Below are positions 1 to 7,529 of a stretch of 11,900 nt of DNA, in pieces (position 1 is the stretch's first letter; every line of letters begins with the position of its first letter). Origin of the DNA: Burkholderia sp. (lineage in GTDB: Bacteria; Pseudomonadota; Gammaproteobacteria; Burkholderiales; Burkholderiaceae). The notes beneath the pieces were generated by a model that saw nothing but the letters and a program-made list of their open reading frames with translations, ran no database searches and was not told the DNA's origin. The DNA is taken from NCBI GenBank assembly GCA_030151225.1, contig JASLEG010000075.1:1-11900 (forward strand). The letters run 5' to 3'. Position numbers and translations under genes: made by a program.

Positions 1-45
1 GACGGCGATCTCGAATCGAACTGCAAGGACAGCGAATTGAAATGA
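1..45 (+). CDS. C-terminal end of an upstream gene (partial)
   Basis: Frame 1 reads 14 codons (DGDLESNCKDSELK) and then TGA at 43-45. This stop overlaps the ATG of the next gene in the classical ATGA arrangement, which is why I read it as a real gene end and not chance. The tail is hydrophilic and acidic and shows no recognisable domain. If correct, this gene and the next are co-transcribed and translationally coupled. The function cannot be stated from 14 residues. Confidence 0.45.
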   Translation, partial: DGDLESNCKDSELK

Positions 46-770
46 GCCGCAACGGCCACCCCCCTTCGATCATCCGCACCACCCTGACATCGCTTTCCCG
101 AGTGCTCGGCGCATGCCTGAGCGTCACGGCCGTGGCCCTCGCCGCTACCGCGAGCGCGCCCGCCTGGTCGGCCGAAACCGCCTTTCCGCGTTTCGCCCAG
201 AAGGAAGGGCGGATCGACGCGAACGACATGCCGCTGTCGGGCGCGACGCTGTGCGTGCTGCCCGAGAAAACCCGCTGCTTCGAGATGCCGTCGAGCCCGA
301 TTCACGGCAATGCGAAGGATCGCTACGAGTTCGCGCTCGATCCGCGCTCGGAGCGCCTGCCGCTGGCCGGCGGCGGCTCGTGGGTGTTCTTTTCGGGGAC
401 GTTCTCGGGCGGCGGCAGCGGCATGCTCGAGCGCGTGGCGGTGCTGCGCTACGGCGCCGACGGCCGGATCGAGAACCTGATGCCCGAGGTGACCGAAACC
501 GAGGTGGCGGACCGCGCGATGTGGAACCTGCCCGACGTCTCGCCGTATCCGGTATTCGTGCGTGCCGATTATCTGTGGGGTGATGGGGAGACGCATTTCG
601 AGGCGCACCGGTTCCGCGTCGACGCCTGGATCTTCGATCCGGCCACGCAGCGCTATCGCCGCGCGATGACCTACGACACCACGCGCCGCTACGATCGCGG
701 CGACGGCGACGACAAGGTGCTGAAGGTCGAGCGTGACGAGATCCTGCGACGGCTCGCGGCCGCGCACTGA
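42..770 (+). CDS. Exported protein of unknown function
   Basis: A 242-residue protein with an N-terminal export signal: basic residues to about R20, a hydrophobic stretch at about 21-40, and a likely signal peptidase I site after A44 (AWSA|ET). The mature part (about 198 residues) is rich in charged and aromatic residues, with pairs suggesting a beta-rich periplasmic domain (GSWVFFSG, RVAVLRYGADGRI, FRVDAWIFDPATQRYRRAMTY). Two cysteines in the mature part (near residues 71 and 79) could form a disulphide. LGAC at 22-25 looks superficially like a lipobox but lies before, not after, the hydrophobic core, so lipidation is unlikely. The start is supported by AAGGA about 12 bases upstream and the ATGA overlap with the preceding gene. 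I do not recognise the family. Partner or coupled function with the upstream gene is inference. Confidence 0.8.
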   Translation: MSRNGHPPSIIRTTLTSLSRVLGACLSVTAVALAATASAPAWSAETAFPRFAQKEGRIDANDMPLSGATLCVLPEKTRCFEMPSSPIHGNAKDRYEFALDPRSERLPLAGGGSWVFFSGTFSGGGSGMLERVAVLRYGADGRIENLMPEVTETEVADRAMWNLPDVSPYPVFVRADYLWGDGETHFEAHRFRVDAWIFDPATQRYRRAMTYDTTRRYDRGDGDDKVLKVERDEILRRLAAAH

Positions 771-844
771 GCGACCGGGATTGAGGCCTGCCGATTGAGA
801 ATGCGGCGCGGCTGGCATAGACTCGCACGCAGTCCATCGACCGG

Positions 845-1636
845 ATGTGCGCGACGATCATGATCACCAACGTGCCACGGCAGTCCCGATGCAAGTGCTG
901 TGACGGCCCCAGCGTGCTGAGCGGCCTCGTCGATTTCTCGAAGAGCGGCGCGGATGCGTTCGCGGGCCGCAAGGTCGAGCCGTATGCCGGCATCCCCGTG
1001 TATTTCTATACCTGCGAGGCGTGCCGCTTCACCTTCACGCACGCGATGGACGCATGGGAGCCGGGCGACTTCGGCCACATGATCTACAACGACGATTACG
1101 TGCGCCACGATCCCGACTACCTGTCGCGTCGCCCCGTGGACAACGCGAACCTGATCGAGGCGCGCTTCCTGCCGATGCTCGCGCACCCCGTGCTCGATTA
1201 CGGCTCGGGGCTCGGCCTGCTCGGCAAGGAATTGCGGGCGAGGGGCCACGCCGGCATGGACGGCTTCGATCCGTTCCAGCCCGATCAGGGCGCGCTGCCG
1301 CAACGCAGCTATCGCACGATCTGCGCATTCGAGGTGTTCGAGCATCATGCGCGACCGCTCGAGCTGATGACGGAGCTCGGCGCGCTGCTCGACGCCGACG
1401 GCGCGATCCTGCTCAGCACGCTGCTGATCGACGATGCCGTGCTCGCCGGCGGCGTGTCGAACTGGTGGTACTGCATGCCGCGCAACGGCCACATCTCGTT
1501 CTATTCGCGGCGCACGCTCGCGCGCCTGGCCGAGCGTTTCGGCCTGCGCGCCGGCACCTTTTCCGAAGGGCTGCATTTCTTCTGTCGCGGCGAGGTGCCG
1601 GAGTGGGCGAAGGGCATGCAGCACGAGATGCTGTGA
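845..1636 (+). CDS. Class I SAM-dependent methyltransferase with N-terminal Cys knuckle
   Basis: A 263-residue cytosolic enzyme expected to move a methyl group from S-adenosylmethionine to an unknown acceptor. The SAM-binding glycine loop is VLDYGSGLG (about 116-124), followed by the acidic post-I strand GFDPF (about 140-144) and EVFEHHARP (about 163-171), which matches the Methyltransf_23/Methyltransf_11 type. The C-terminal NGHISFYSRRTLARL (about 214-228) is also typical of that type. The N-terminus has C16-x2-C19 and C57-x2-C60, a possible zinc-binding module. ATG at 845 gives the longest form. ATG at 860 (residue 6) is an alternative, and neither has a convincing ribosome site. The gene ends 16 bases from the convergent regulator gene and has no obvious link to the catabolic operon. 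The substrate is unknown. Confidence 0.85.
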   Translation: MCATIMITNVPRQSRCKCCDGPSVLSGLVDFSKSGADAFAGRKVEPYAGIPVYFYTCEACRFTFTHAMDAWEPGDFGHMIYNDDYVRHDPDYLSRRPVDNANLIEARFLPMLAHPVLDYGSGLGLLGKELRARGHAGMDGFDPFQPDQGALPQRSYRTICAFEVFEHHARPLELMTELGALLDADGAILLSTLLIDDAVLAGGVSNWWYCMPRNGHISFYSRRTLARLAERFGLRAGTFSEGLHFFCRGEVPEWAKGMQHEML

Positions 1637-1652
1637 GGTGAGCCTCGGCGGT

Positions 1653-2600
1653 TCAGCGCGCGCCGTCGCCCGTGTCGAACACCTCGCGCACGTGCACCTT
1701 GCGGCGCCGCGCGCCCTCCAGATGCTCGCGCAGCAGCGCGGCCGCGCGCAGCAGGTCGTGCGCGGCGATCGCCTCGAGGATCGCCAGATGCTCGACCGCC
1801 TGTTCCTGGCGCGGCTTGCGATGCTGCGCCTGCCGATACTCCACCAGCCGCCGCAGCCGATCCATGCGCCGCACCGATTGCGCGATGAAGCGGTTGCCCG
1901 ACCATTTGGCGAGCGTCTCGTGGAATTCGCTGTTGGCCTCGAACAGCTCGACCGAATTCATCGTCAGGTAGCCGCCCTCGGCGATGAAGGTCTGGCGTCG
2001 CCGCAGCGCCTCGAGCTCGCTCCGATTCACGCTGAACGACGGCGACATGATGCCGGTCGGCTCGATCGCGGCCCGGAACAGATAGCTCTCCTCGTAGGCC
2101 TCCACCGAATCGATCAGCGAGGTGAACTGCCAGCCGTGCCCGACCTGGCGCTCGATCCAGCCTTCTTCCTGGATGCGCGACAGGATGCGCCGCAGCTCGC
2201 TGCGCGACACCTCGTATTCGCGCATCAGGTCCGCCTCGCTGACCTCGTCGGGCAGGCGGCGGCCGAGCCGGTCCTCGGCGATCTTCAGGTAGAGCGGATC
2301 GTCGGGCGCGTTGAAGAACTGCTCGGATACGTCGTGCGCGTCGCGCGCGGCGCGCGCCATGAAGAAGCCGCGATTGGCGTCGTAGTGCACCACGCCGAGC
2401 GCGGCCAGATGATGGAGCGCCACGTTCACGGGGGTGCGCGAGGTGCCGATCTTCTCGGCCAGCGCCGATTCGGCCAGCCGGTCGCCTGGCGCGAGATCCT
2501 CGCGTCGCGCGAGCGCGAGAATCTCGCGCGCGACGCGAAACTGCAGCGCGGTGAGGGGCGGCCGCTCGGGAGCGGGGGCGGAGGTGCGGGGCTTGGGCAT
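1653..2600 (-). CDS. GntR/FCD-family regulator with two winged-helix domains
   Basis: A 315-residue transcription factor, longer than the usual ~230-250 residues of FCD-type GntR proteins because it appears to carry two winged helices. The first is at about 16-84 (DRLAESALAEKIGTSRTPVNVALHHL then GVVHYDANRGFFMAR). The second is at about 101-162 (RLPDEVSEADLMREYEVSRSELRRI then GWIERQVGHGWQF). The C-terminal helical FCD effector domain (about 168-300) keeps three histidines at 227 (FHETL), 271 (EHLAIL) and 293 (EHLEGA). Their spacing suits the metal/carboxylate pocket known in FCD regulators. It is the last gene of the minus-strand catabolic run, 92 bases after the aldehyde dehydrogenase, and is the obvious local regulator, probably a repressor released by an organic acid. 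The ATG at 2600 has no clear Shine-Dalgarno, but no better start lies nearby. Confidence 0.9.
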   Translation of the reverse strand: MPKPRTSAPAPERPPLTALQFRVAREILALARREDLAPGDRLAESALAEKIGTSRTPVNVALHHLAALGVVHYDANRGFFMARAARDAHDVSEQFFNAPDDPLYLKIAEDRLGRRLPDEVSEADLMREYEVSRSELRRILSRIQEEGWIERQVGHGWQFTSLIDSVEAYEESYLFRAAIEPTGIMSPSFSVNRSELEALRRRQTFIAEGGYLTMNSVELFEANSEFHETLAKWSGNRFIAQSVRRMDRLRRLVEYRQAQHRKPRQEQAVEHLAILEAIAAHDLLRAAALLREHLEGARRRKVHVREVFDTGDGAR

Positions 2601-2622
2601 GCGCGGGGGGCGGGCGCCGCCT

Positions 2623-2672
2623 CGCGGGCGGCGCGGAAAAACCGGATGCGTGATTTTGCCATGCCGCCCGCG
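2623..2672. repeat. Perfect 10-base inverted repeat around an A/T-richer core
   Basis: The arms CGCGGGCGGC (2623-2632) and GCCGCCCGCG (2663-2672) are exact reverse complements separated by 30 bases. The core has runs of A and T unlike the flanks. It lies in the 92-base gap between the aldehyde dehydrogenase stop and the regulator start. It could form an RNA hairpin that trims read-through into the regulator gene. In such GC-rich DNA a chance match is also possible. There is no T-tract directly after the distal arm. Confidence 0.35.
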
Positions 2673-2692
2673 CGGCAGGGGCCGCCGCGGGC

Positions 2693-4114
2693 TCAGCCCT
2701 TCGGCCGCGCGGCCCAGTAGGTGCGCGTGTTGGTGAACTCGCGAATCCCCGCCGACGACAGCTCGCGCCCGTGCCCCGACTGCTTGGTGCCGCCGAACGG
2801 CAGCCGCGCGTCGGAGGCCGTCATCGCGTTGACGAACACGGCGCCGGTGGTGACGTGGCGCGCGATGCCGAGCGCGCGTTCGACCGAGGCCGACCAGATG
2901 CTGATCGACAGGCCGAAGCGGGTGGCGGCGGCGAGCCGGATCGCGTCGGCGTCGTCGCGCGCCACGGCGATCGCGGCCACCGGGCCGAAGGTCTCCTCGT
3001 CGAACACGGCCGTGCCGGGGCCGGCGTTGCCGATCACGGTGGGCGCGTAGAAGCAGCCGGGGCCATCCATGGCGCGGCCGCCCGTCAACAGCACCGCGCC
3101 GCGCTCGAGCGAGGCGCGCACCTGGCGATCGAGCGCGTCGCGCAGGTCGGCGCGCGCGAGCGGGCCCATGCGGGTCGCCGCCGCGGCGGGATCGCCGGGC
3201 GTCAGCGCCTGCGCGCCAGCCACGAATTGCGCGGTGAAGGCCTCGGCGATCGACGCCGACACGATGAAGCGCTTCGCGCACACGCAGCTCTGGCCGGCAT
3301 TGTTGAAGCGCGCCTTGAGCGCGGCCTCGACGGCGGCGGGCAGGTCGGCGTCGTCGAGCACCACGAACGCGTCGGAGCCGCCCAGCTCGAGCACGGCCTT
3401 CTTGGCGGCCCGCCCGGCCGCGGCGCCGACCGCCGCGCCGGCGCGGTTCGAGCCGGTCAGCGTGACGGCGGCGATGCGCTCGTCCTGGATCAGCGCCTCG
3501 ATCGTGGCCGGTACCTCCGCCTCGGCGATCACGAGCGTGGTGACGAGGTGCGCGGGAAAGCCGGCCGCCACGAACAGCGCCTCGAGCGCGAGCGCGCAGC
3601 CGGTGACGTTCGGCGAATGCTTGAGCAGCACGCCGTTGCCGGCCGCGAGCGTGGGAATCGCGAAGCGCATCACCTGCCACACCGGGAAATTCCACGGCAT
3701 CACGGCGAGGATCAGGCCCATCGGCTCGTGGCGTACCCAGGCGTCCACGCCGTCGATCGCCACGGTTTCGTCGGCGAGGATGCGCGGCGCGTGCTCGGCG
3801 TAGTAGCGGGCGGTGACGGCCGATTTTTCGATCTCGCCGGCCGCCTCCGCGCCGATCTTGCCCATTTCGCGCGTGATCAGCGCGGCCAGCGCGGTGCTTT
3901 CGGCGCGCAGCGTGTCGGCCAGCGCGTGCACGCGTGCGAGCCGCTCGGCGAGCGGCGTCGCGCCCCAGGCGCGCGCGGCCGCGAAGCCGCGCGCGGTGGC
4001 GGCGTCGATCTGTTCGGGCGTCCAGCCCGTGTAGGTGGCGAGCGTGTCGCCGGTGGCCGGGTCGAGGGTGGTGATGGATCGTGTCATGACGGGGGGCTCG
4101 TGCGGGGCGTTCAT
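2693..4114 (-). CDS. NAD(P)-dependent aldehyde dehydrogenase, succinate-semialdehyde dehydrogenase type
   Basis: A 473-residue cytosolic enzyme oxidising an aldehyde, probably a semialdehyde, to the acid. Catalytic features are complete: MPWNFPVW with N142, cofactor-binding K165 (KHSPN), general base E243 (LELGGSD), nucleophile C277 (NNAGQSCVCA), and ETFGPV at about 374-379. The LELGGSDAFVVLDDADL and AKRFIV wording resembles the YneI/Sad branch of succinate-semialdehyde dehydrogenases, though substrate choice within this superfamily is not safely read from sequence. The ATG at 4114 overlaps the stop of the preceding gene by four bases (ATGA), favouring it over the internal ATG at 4087 (residue 10). 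Neither has a strong ribosome site. In the operon it would take the aldehyde produced upstream into central metabolism. Confidence is high for the family, moderate for the substrate class. Confidence 0.93.
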   Translation of the reverse strand: MNAPHEPPVMTRSITTLDPATGDTLATYTGWTPEQIDAATARGFAAARAWGATPLAERLARVHALADTLRAESTALAALITREMGKIGAEAAGEIEKSAVTARYYAEHAPRILADETVAIDGVDAWVRHEPMGLILAVMPWNFPVWQVMRFAIPTLAAGNGVLLKHSPNVTGCALALEALFVAAGFPAHLVTTLVIAEAEVPATIEALIQDERIAAVTLTGSNRAGAAVGAAAGRAAKKAVLELGGSDAFVVLDDADLPAAVEAALKARFNNAGQSCVCAKRFIVSASIAEAFTAQFVAGAQALTPGDPAAAATRMGPLARADLRDALDRQVRASLERGAVLLTGGRAMDGPGCFYAPTVIGNAGPGTAVFDEETFGPVAAIAVARDDADAIRLAAATRFGLSISIWSASVERALGIARHVTTGAVFVNAMTASDARLPFGGTKQSGHGRELSSAGIREFTNTRTYWAARPKG

Positions 4115-4413
4115 GCGTGATGGAAGCGCTGCGCGCAAATGGTGTTGACCTGGCTGCCTTCCACCACGCAGCGCGCGGCGGCCTCGCGCCACTTCGCGAA
4201 GTGCGGCGCGGCGCGGTGCGCGGCGATCGCGGCTTCGTCGTCGTACAGCTCGTAGAACAGGAAGTGCAGCGGGTCGCGCGTGTCCTGCACCACGTCGAAG
4301 TAGCGGCAGCCGGCTTCGTCGTGGAAGGTGCGCGCGGCGTTTTCCTCGATCGCGGCGAGGAAGTCGTCGAGCCGGTCGGCGTGGACGTTCAGGGATACGA
4401 CGAGGGCGAGCAT
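4111..4413 (-). CDS. ABM-domain small protein (antibiotic biosynthesis monooxygenase / YgiN-LsrG-like)
   Basis: A 100-residue single-domain protein of the dimeric alpha+beta barrel fold. Visible family features are the opening strand LALVVSLNV, helix DRLDDFLAAIEENAARTFHDEAGC, strand RYFDVVQDTRDPLHFLFYELYDD and the AHRAAPHFAKW block (about 65-75). Members include quinol monooxygenases and the isomerase-like LsrG, so the fold alone does not name the reaction. It could act on an enol or lactone-like intermediate as an isomerase or cofactor-free oxygenase. It starts 44 bases after the Ldh_2 gene, with AGGAC upstream. Its stop overlaps the aldehyde dehydrogenase start, so the two products are probably made in step and work on consecutive intermediates. 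That last point is inference. Confidence 0.88.
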   Translation of the reverse strand: MLALVVSLNVHADRLDDFLAAIEENAARTFHDEAGCRYFDVVQDTRDPLHFLFYELYDDEAAIAAHRAAPHFAKWREAAARCVVEGSQVNTICAQRFHHA

Positions 4414-4457
4414 CGGGGGTGTCCTGGGTTCGGGGTTGCGGGTGAGGGGGCGGGCGT

Positions 4458-5534
4458 TCAGGCGTGGGCCGCGGCGGCCGTGGCGGTTTCGGCTGCCGGC
4501 AGCGCCGCGCCGGTTTCGGCGGCGAGGGTCTCGAGGCTGTGCCAGGTGGCGTCGGCCAGCGCGATGCCGGTGGCGTCGATGCGCTCGGCGTGGCGCGTCT
4601 CGGGCTCGCCGGGGAAGAAGATTTCCTCGATGCCGTGCGCGGCCGGCACGTCCTTGACCTGCTCGATCAGCGCCTCCATGCGCTGCTCGAATTCGGCCAG
4701 CGGCATCATCGCGGCGATGTCGAGCGTGATCAGCAGATGGCCACAGCCGCTGGTGCGGGTGGCGTCGTACGGGCCCACCACGTCCTTGCCGAAGCGGCTG
4801 CCGGTCAGCACGCCGGCCAGCACGTCCATCATGAAGGAGATGATGTAGCCCTTGTGGCCGGCCATCGGCAGGATCAGGCCGTGGATCGCGTCTTTCGCGA
4901 CGGTGGTGGGCACGCCGTGCTCGTCGGCGGCCCAGCCGGCCGGGATGTCGGTGCCGCGCTCGGCGGCCAGATAGATCTTGCCGCGCGCCACGGCCGTGTT
5001 GGCGATGTCGAGCACGGCCACGCCGTGCCGGCCGCCCGGCGCCGCGATCGACCACGGGTTGTTGCCGACGGCCTTCTCGCGGCCGCCCCACGGCGCCATC
5101 GCCGGGCTGGCGTTGGTGGCGAGAATCGCCACGCAGCCGGCCTGCGCGGCCATCCGCGTGTAATAGGCGGCGGTGCCGAAGTGGTTCGAGTTGCGCACCG
5201 CCACGGCGCTGATGCCGTGTTCGCGGGCACGGGCGATGCCGAGTTCGGTGGCCTGGCGCGTCAGCACCTGGCCCACGCCGTGACGGCCGTCGAGCACGGC
5301 GATCGCGCCGCTGTCGAGCACCGTCTCCGGCGCGGTGACGGCCGTCATCACGCCGCTGCGCAGGCGCTCGACGTACCACGGCAGCCGCAGCATGCCGTGC
5401 GAGGAATGGCCCCAGCGTTCGGCGGTGACGAGGCTGTCGGCGAGCAGATGGGCGTCGTCGCGCGGCACGCCGAGCGTCTCGAGCACGGCCGTGCCGAAGC
5501 GCGTGAGCGCCTCGGGCTGGACTTGGATGGGCAT
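4458..5534 (-). CDS. Ldh_2 family NAD(P)H-dependent oxidoreductase (malate/L-lactate/ureidoglycolate dehydrogenase type)
   Basis: A 358-residue cytosolic enzyme that interconverts a 2-hydroxy acid and a 2-oxo acid; the family also contains imine and diketogulonate reductases. Family hallmarks are S45-H46-G47 in HSSHGMLRLPWYVERL (the catalytic His motif), NSNHFGTAAYY (about 115-125), ASPAMAPWGG (about 142-151), VGNNPWSIAAP (about 156-166), LDIANTAVARGKI (about 175-187) and GHKGYIISFMMDVLAGVLTGS (about 226-246). Length is normal for the family. A strong AGGAGA precedes the ATG. The C-terminal ~20 residues are a low-complexity Ala/Thr tail that may be dispensable. It is the central redox enzyme of the operon. 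Related family members work on malate, sulfolactate, ureidoglycolate, mandelate or 2,3-diketo-L-gulonate, and none of these can be chosen here. Confidence 0.92.
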   Translation of the reverse strand: MPIQVQPEALTRFGTAVLETLGVPRDDAHLLADSLVTAERWGHSSHGMLRLPWYVERLRSGVMTAVTAPETVLDSGAIAVLDGRHGVGQVLTRQATELGIARAREHGISAVAVRNSNHFGTAAYYTRMAAQAGCVAILATNASPAMAPWGGREKAVGNNPWSIAAPGGRHGVAVLDIANTAVARGKIYLAAERGTDIPAGWAADEHGVPTTVAKDAIHGLILPMAGHKGYIISFMMDVLAGVLTGSRFGKDVVGPYDATRTSGCGHLLITLDIAAMMPLAEFEQRMEALIEQVKDVPAAHGIEEIFFPGEPETRHAERIDATGIALADATWHSLETLAAETGAALPAAETATAAAAHA

Positions 5535-5583
5535 GAAGGATCTCCTGGATTGCCGATGATTCGGATCGGGCGGGGCGGCCGGT

Positions 5584-6003
5584 TCAGCGCTGGCCGTGCT
5601 CGGCCACCACGGGGTTGGTCGTGCCCGAGGCCGTGAGCGTGCGGGTGGCCTCGGTGGTCGCGTAGATCCACAGGATCTTCATCGGCCGGGTGGCCGAGAG
5701 GTTGCGAAAGCGATGGTTGACGTTCGGCGGGATGAAGGTCACGTCGTGCGGCTTCAGGCGGTATTCGAGGCCGTCGATGTCGAGCATCGCGTCGCCTTCC
5801 ATCAGCACCACGCTTTCCTGGCAGTTGTGGCTGTGGAACGGGATTTCCACGCCGGGATCGAAGGCGGTGTAGCCGGTGATGAAGCTGGTCGTGCCGAGCT
5901 CGCGCGTGACGAGCGGCGTGGTGCGCGCACCGCCGCCGCGCTCGTGGGTGGGCAGCGTGTCGGGTTGCAGCAGGGCGGCGCCCGAGGGCGTTTCGATGGT
6001 CAT
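5584..6003 (-). CDS. Single-domain cupin protein
   Basis: A 139-residue small beta-barrel protein. Cupin motif 1 is visible as PFHSHNCQESVVLMEG with metal ligands H57, H59 and E63. Motif 2 is KPHDVTFIPPNVNHRFRN with H97. The full His-His-Glu-His set suggests a metal-binding and possibly catalytic cupin rather than a structural relic. The gene lies between the carrier (40-base gap) and the Ldh_2 enzyme (49-base gap), so it probably serves the same pathway, perhaps as an isomerase, dioxygenase or lyase on an acid intermediate. GGAGAA lies upstream of the ATG. The fold is secure; the reaction is unknown. Confidence 0.9.
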   Translation of the reverse strand: MTIETPSGAALLQPDTLPTHERGGGARTTPLVTRELGTTSFITGYTAFDPGVEIPFHSHNCQESVVLMEGDAMLDIDGLEYRLKPHDVTFIPPNVNHRFRNLSATRPMKILWIYATTEATRTLTASGTTNPVVAEHGQR

Positions 6004-6043
6004 GACGGTTCTCCGTGCAAGGGGGATGAAGGTCGTTTCGTGT

Positions 6044-7357
6044 TCAGATGTGCAGCGCGGTGGCGACCGGCGCCGGCTGGGCCACGATCGGGCGGCGCGT
6101 CATGCTCACCACGATCACGGCGCCGGCCACCAGCAGCAGGCCGGCGATGCCGAACGCCCAGTCGTAGCTGCCGGTCGCGGCGATCACGTAGCCGGTGGCG
6201 ATCGGCGCGATCAGGCCGAACACGTTGCCGCCCACCACCACGAAGGCCATCGCCTTGCCCACGTCGCGCATGTCCGGCAGCAGATCGTTGAGCAGTGCGA
6301 AGTTCAGCGAGGTGGTGGAGGCGATGCCGGTCAGCGTGATCGAGAACACCACCAGCAGAACGCCCAGGTTGCGGGTGAACGGCACCGCCAGGATCACGGC
6401 GCCGATCAGCATGGCCAGCGCGACCGCGTTGCGGCGGCGCCCGGTGGTCACGCCGCCGCGCTTCACGTAGAGGTCGCTCAGGCGACCGGCCGCGATGCAC
6501 AGCACGACCGACACCGCGTAGGGCACGGCCGCGAACAGGCCTGTCTTCGCGATCGACAGATGGCGCGTGACCTGCAGGTAGCTGGGCAGCCAGGTGAGGA
6601 ACAGGTACTGCGTGTAGACGTTGCAGCCCTGCGCCAGTGCGAGGCCCCACAGCGTCGGGTTGCGCAGGAGCGGCAGCAGGCCGCGCGAGGGGGCCGGCGT
6701 GCCGCCGTCGCCCGGTGCGGCGGCGGCGCTCGCGGCCGGGCGCACGTCGCGTTCGTCGAGGATCCTGCGTCGCTCCGCCTCGCCGAGCCATGCGGCCTGT
6801 TCGGGCGCGTCGAAGAACATCAGCCACGCGAGCAGCCAGGCCAGGCCGATGCCGCCCGCGATCACGAACGACAGCCGCCAGCCGAAGCGCATCACGAGCC
6901 ATGCCAGCAGCACCGAGCAGATCGCCGGGCCGGCATAGGAGCCGCTGTTGAACAGCGCCGTGACCACGCCGCGTTCGCTGGCCGGGATCCACTGACGGAT
7001 CACCTTGGCCCCCACCGGGTTGCTGCACGACTCGCCGCCGCCCATCACGAGGCGCGCGGCCAGCAGGCTCGCGAAATTGCCGGCGAAGCCTGTCAGCGCG
7101 GTGGCCACCGACCACACCAGGATGCCGAAGCCCGCGATCCGCTTCGCGCCGAAGCGGTCGAGCAGCAGGCCCATCGGAATCAGGCACAGCGCGTAGCTCC
7201 AGATGAACGACGAGAACAGGTAGCCCATGCTGACCGTGGACAGGCCGAACTCGCGCGCGATCGGCGCGGCCGCGATCGACAGCGCCACGCGGTCCATGTA
7301 GTTGATCATCGCGAGCGCGAACAGGAAGGCGGCGATCCAGCCGCGGCGATAGGACAT
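6044..7357 (-). CDS. MFS transporter, anion:cation symporter-like organic acid importer
   Basis: A 437-residue, probably 12-helix inner-membrane carrier. The first helix GWIAAFLFALAMINYMDRVALSIAAAPIA, with the Asn-Tyr-Met-Asp-Arg motif at about 19-23, and GLLLDRFGAKRI in the loop between helices 2 and 3 are typical of the ACS group. That group imports sugar acids, phthalate and similar carboxylates with protons. A cytosolic central loop, rich in Ala/Gly/Pro and charge (around residues 190-225), separates the two six-helix halves. ATG at 7357 is chosen because GGAGA sits 5 bases before it. An upstream in-frame ATG at 7372 has only a weak AAAGA. It is the promoter-proximal gene of the minus-strand operon, so its substrate is probably the compound the operon degrades. 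Confidence 0.92.
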   Translation of the reverse strand: MSYRRGWIAAFLFALAMINYMDRVALSIAAAPIAREFGLSTVSMGYLFSSFIWSYALCLIPMGLLLDRFGAKRIAGFGILVWSVATALTGFAGNFASLLAARLVMGGGESCSNPVGAKVIRQWIPASERGVVTALFNSGSYAGPAICSVLLAWLVMRFGWRLSFVIAGGIGLAWLLAWLMFFDAPEQAAWLGEAERRRILDERDVRPAASAAAAPGDGGTPAPSRGLLPLLRNPTLWGLALAQGCNVYTQYLFLTWLPSYLQVTRHLSIAKTGLFAAVPYAVSVVLCIAAGRLSDLYVKRGGVTTGRRRNAVALAMLIGAVILAVPFTRNLGVLLVVFSITLTGIASTTSLNFALLNDLLPDMRDVGKAMAFVVVGGNVFGLIAPIATGYVIAATGSYDWAFGIAGLLLVAGAVIVVSMTRRPIVAQPAPVATALHI

Positions 7358-7363
7358 GCTTGT

Positions 7364-7367
7364 CTCC
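7364..7367 (-). promoter_or_regulatory. Ribosome binding site deciding the carrier start
   Basis: GGAG on the minus strand lies inside the codons between two in-frame ATGs. It is correctly spaced for the second ATG (7357), so I prefer the 437-residue over the 442-residue product. Confidence 0.6.
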
Positions 7368-7379
7368 AACATGATCTTT

Positions 7380-7404
7380 AAGATTTATGTGAGTAAAAAA
7401 CGCA
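7380..7404 (+). promoter_or_regulatory. Putative operator copy 1 (25-base element)
   Basis: Matches copy 2 at 20 of 25 positions under the pattern AAGWTTTWTGTGA, four variable bases including a shared A, AAAACGCA. It ends 23 bases upstream of the carrier ATG and overlaps the tentative minus-strand -35 and -10 boxes, a position suited to repression. It contains TTTA-N6-TAAA (7384-7397). Binding by the operon's GntR protein is inference. Confidence 0.5.
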
Positions 7405-7529
7405 ATCGCGTGCGTGGATGATCGAATTCGGAGACGGCGCTGCCGTGATCCTCCGGAAATTTTTCAACCTCGATTCATGCGATGAATGCCCCGTGCGCCG
7501 CCGGCGAGTTCTGCCGATTGCATCGCGTT

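Noticed and set aside
2601..3695. N-terminal extension of the regulator into the aldehyde dehydrogenase gene
   Set aside because: The upstream part is an Arg/Ala/Gly-rich out-of-frame reading of the dehydrogenase gene. The GntR domain begins shortly after ATG 2600.
2771..4120. Long open frame on the + strand opposite the aldehyde dehydrogenase
   Set aside because: It is Arg/Gly/His-rich and without domains, antisense to a gene with complete catalytic motifs. This is a GC-bias shadow.
5876..7381. 500-codon open frame on the + strand opposite the first carrier and cupin
   Set aside because: Same low-complexity shadow composition. It spans two real minus-strand genes and their gap.
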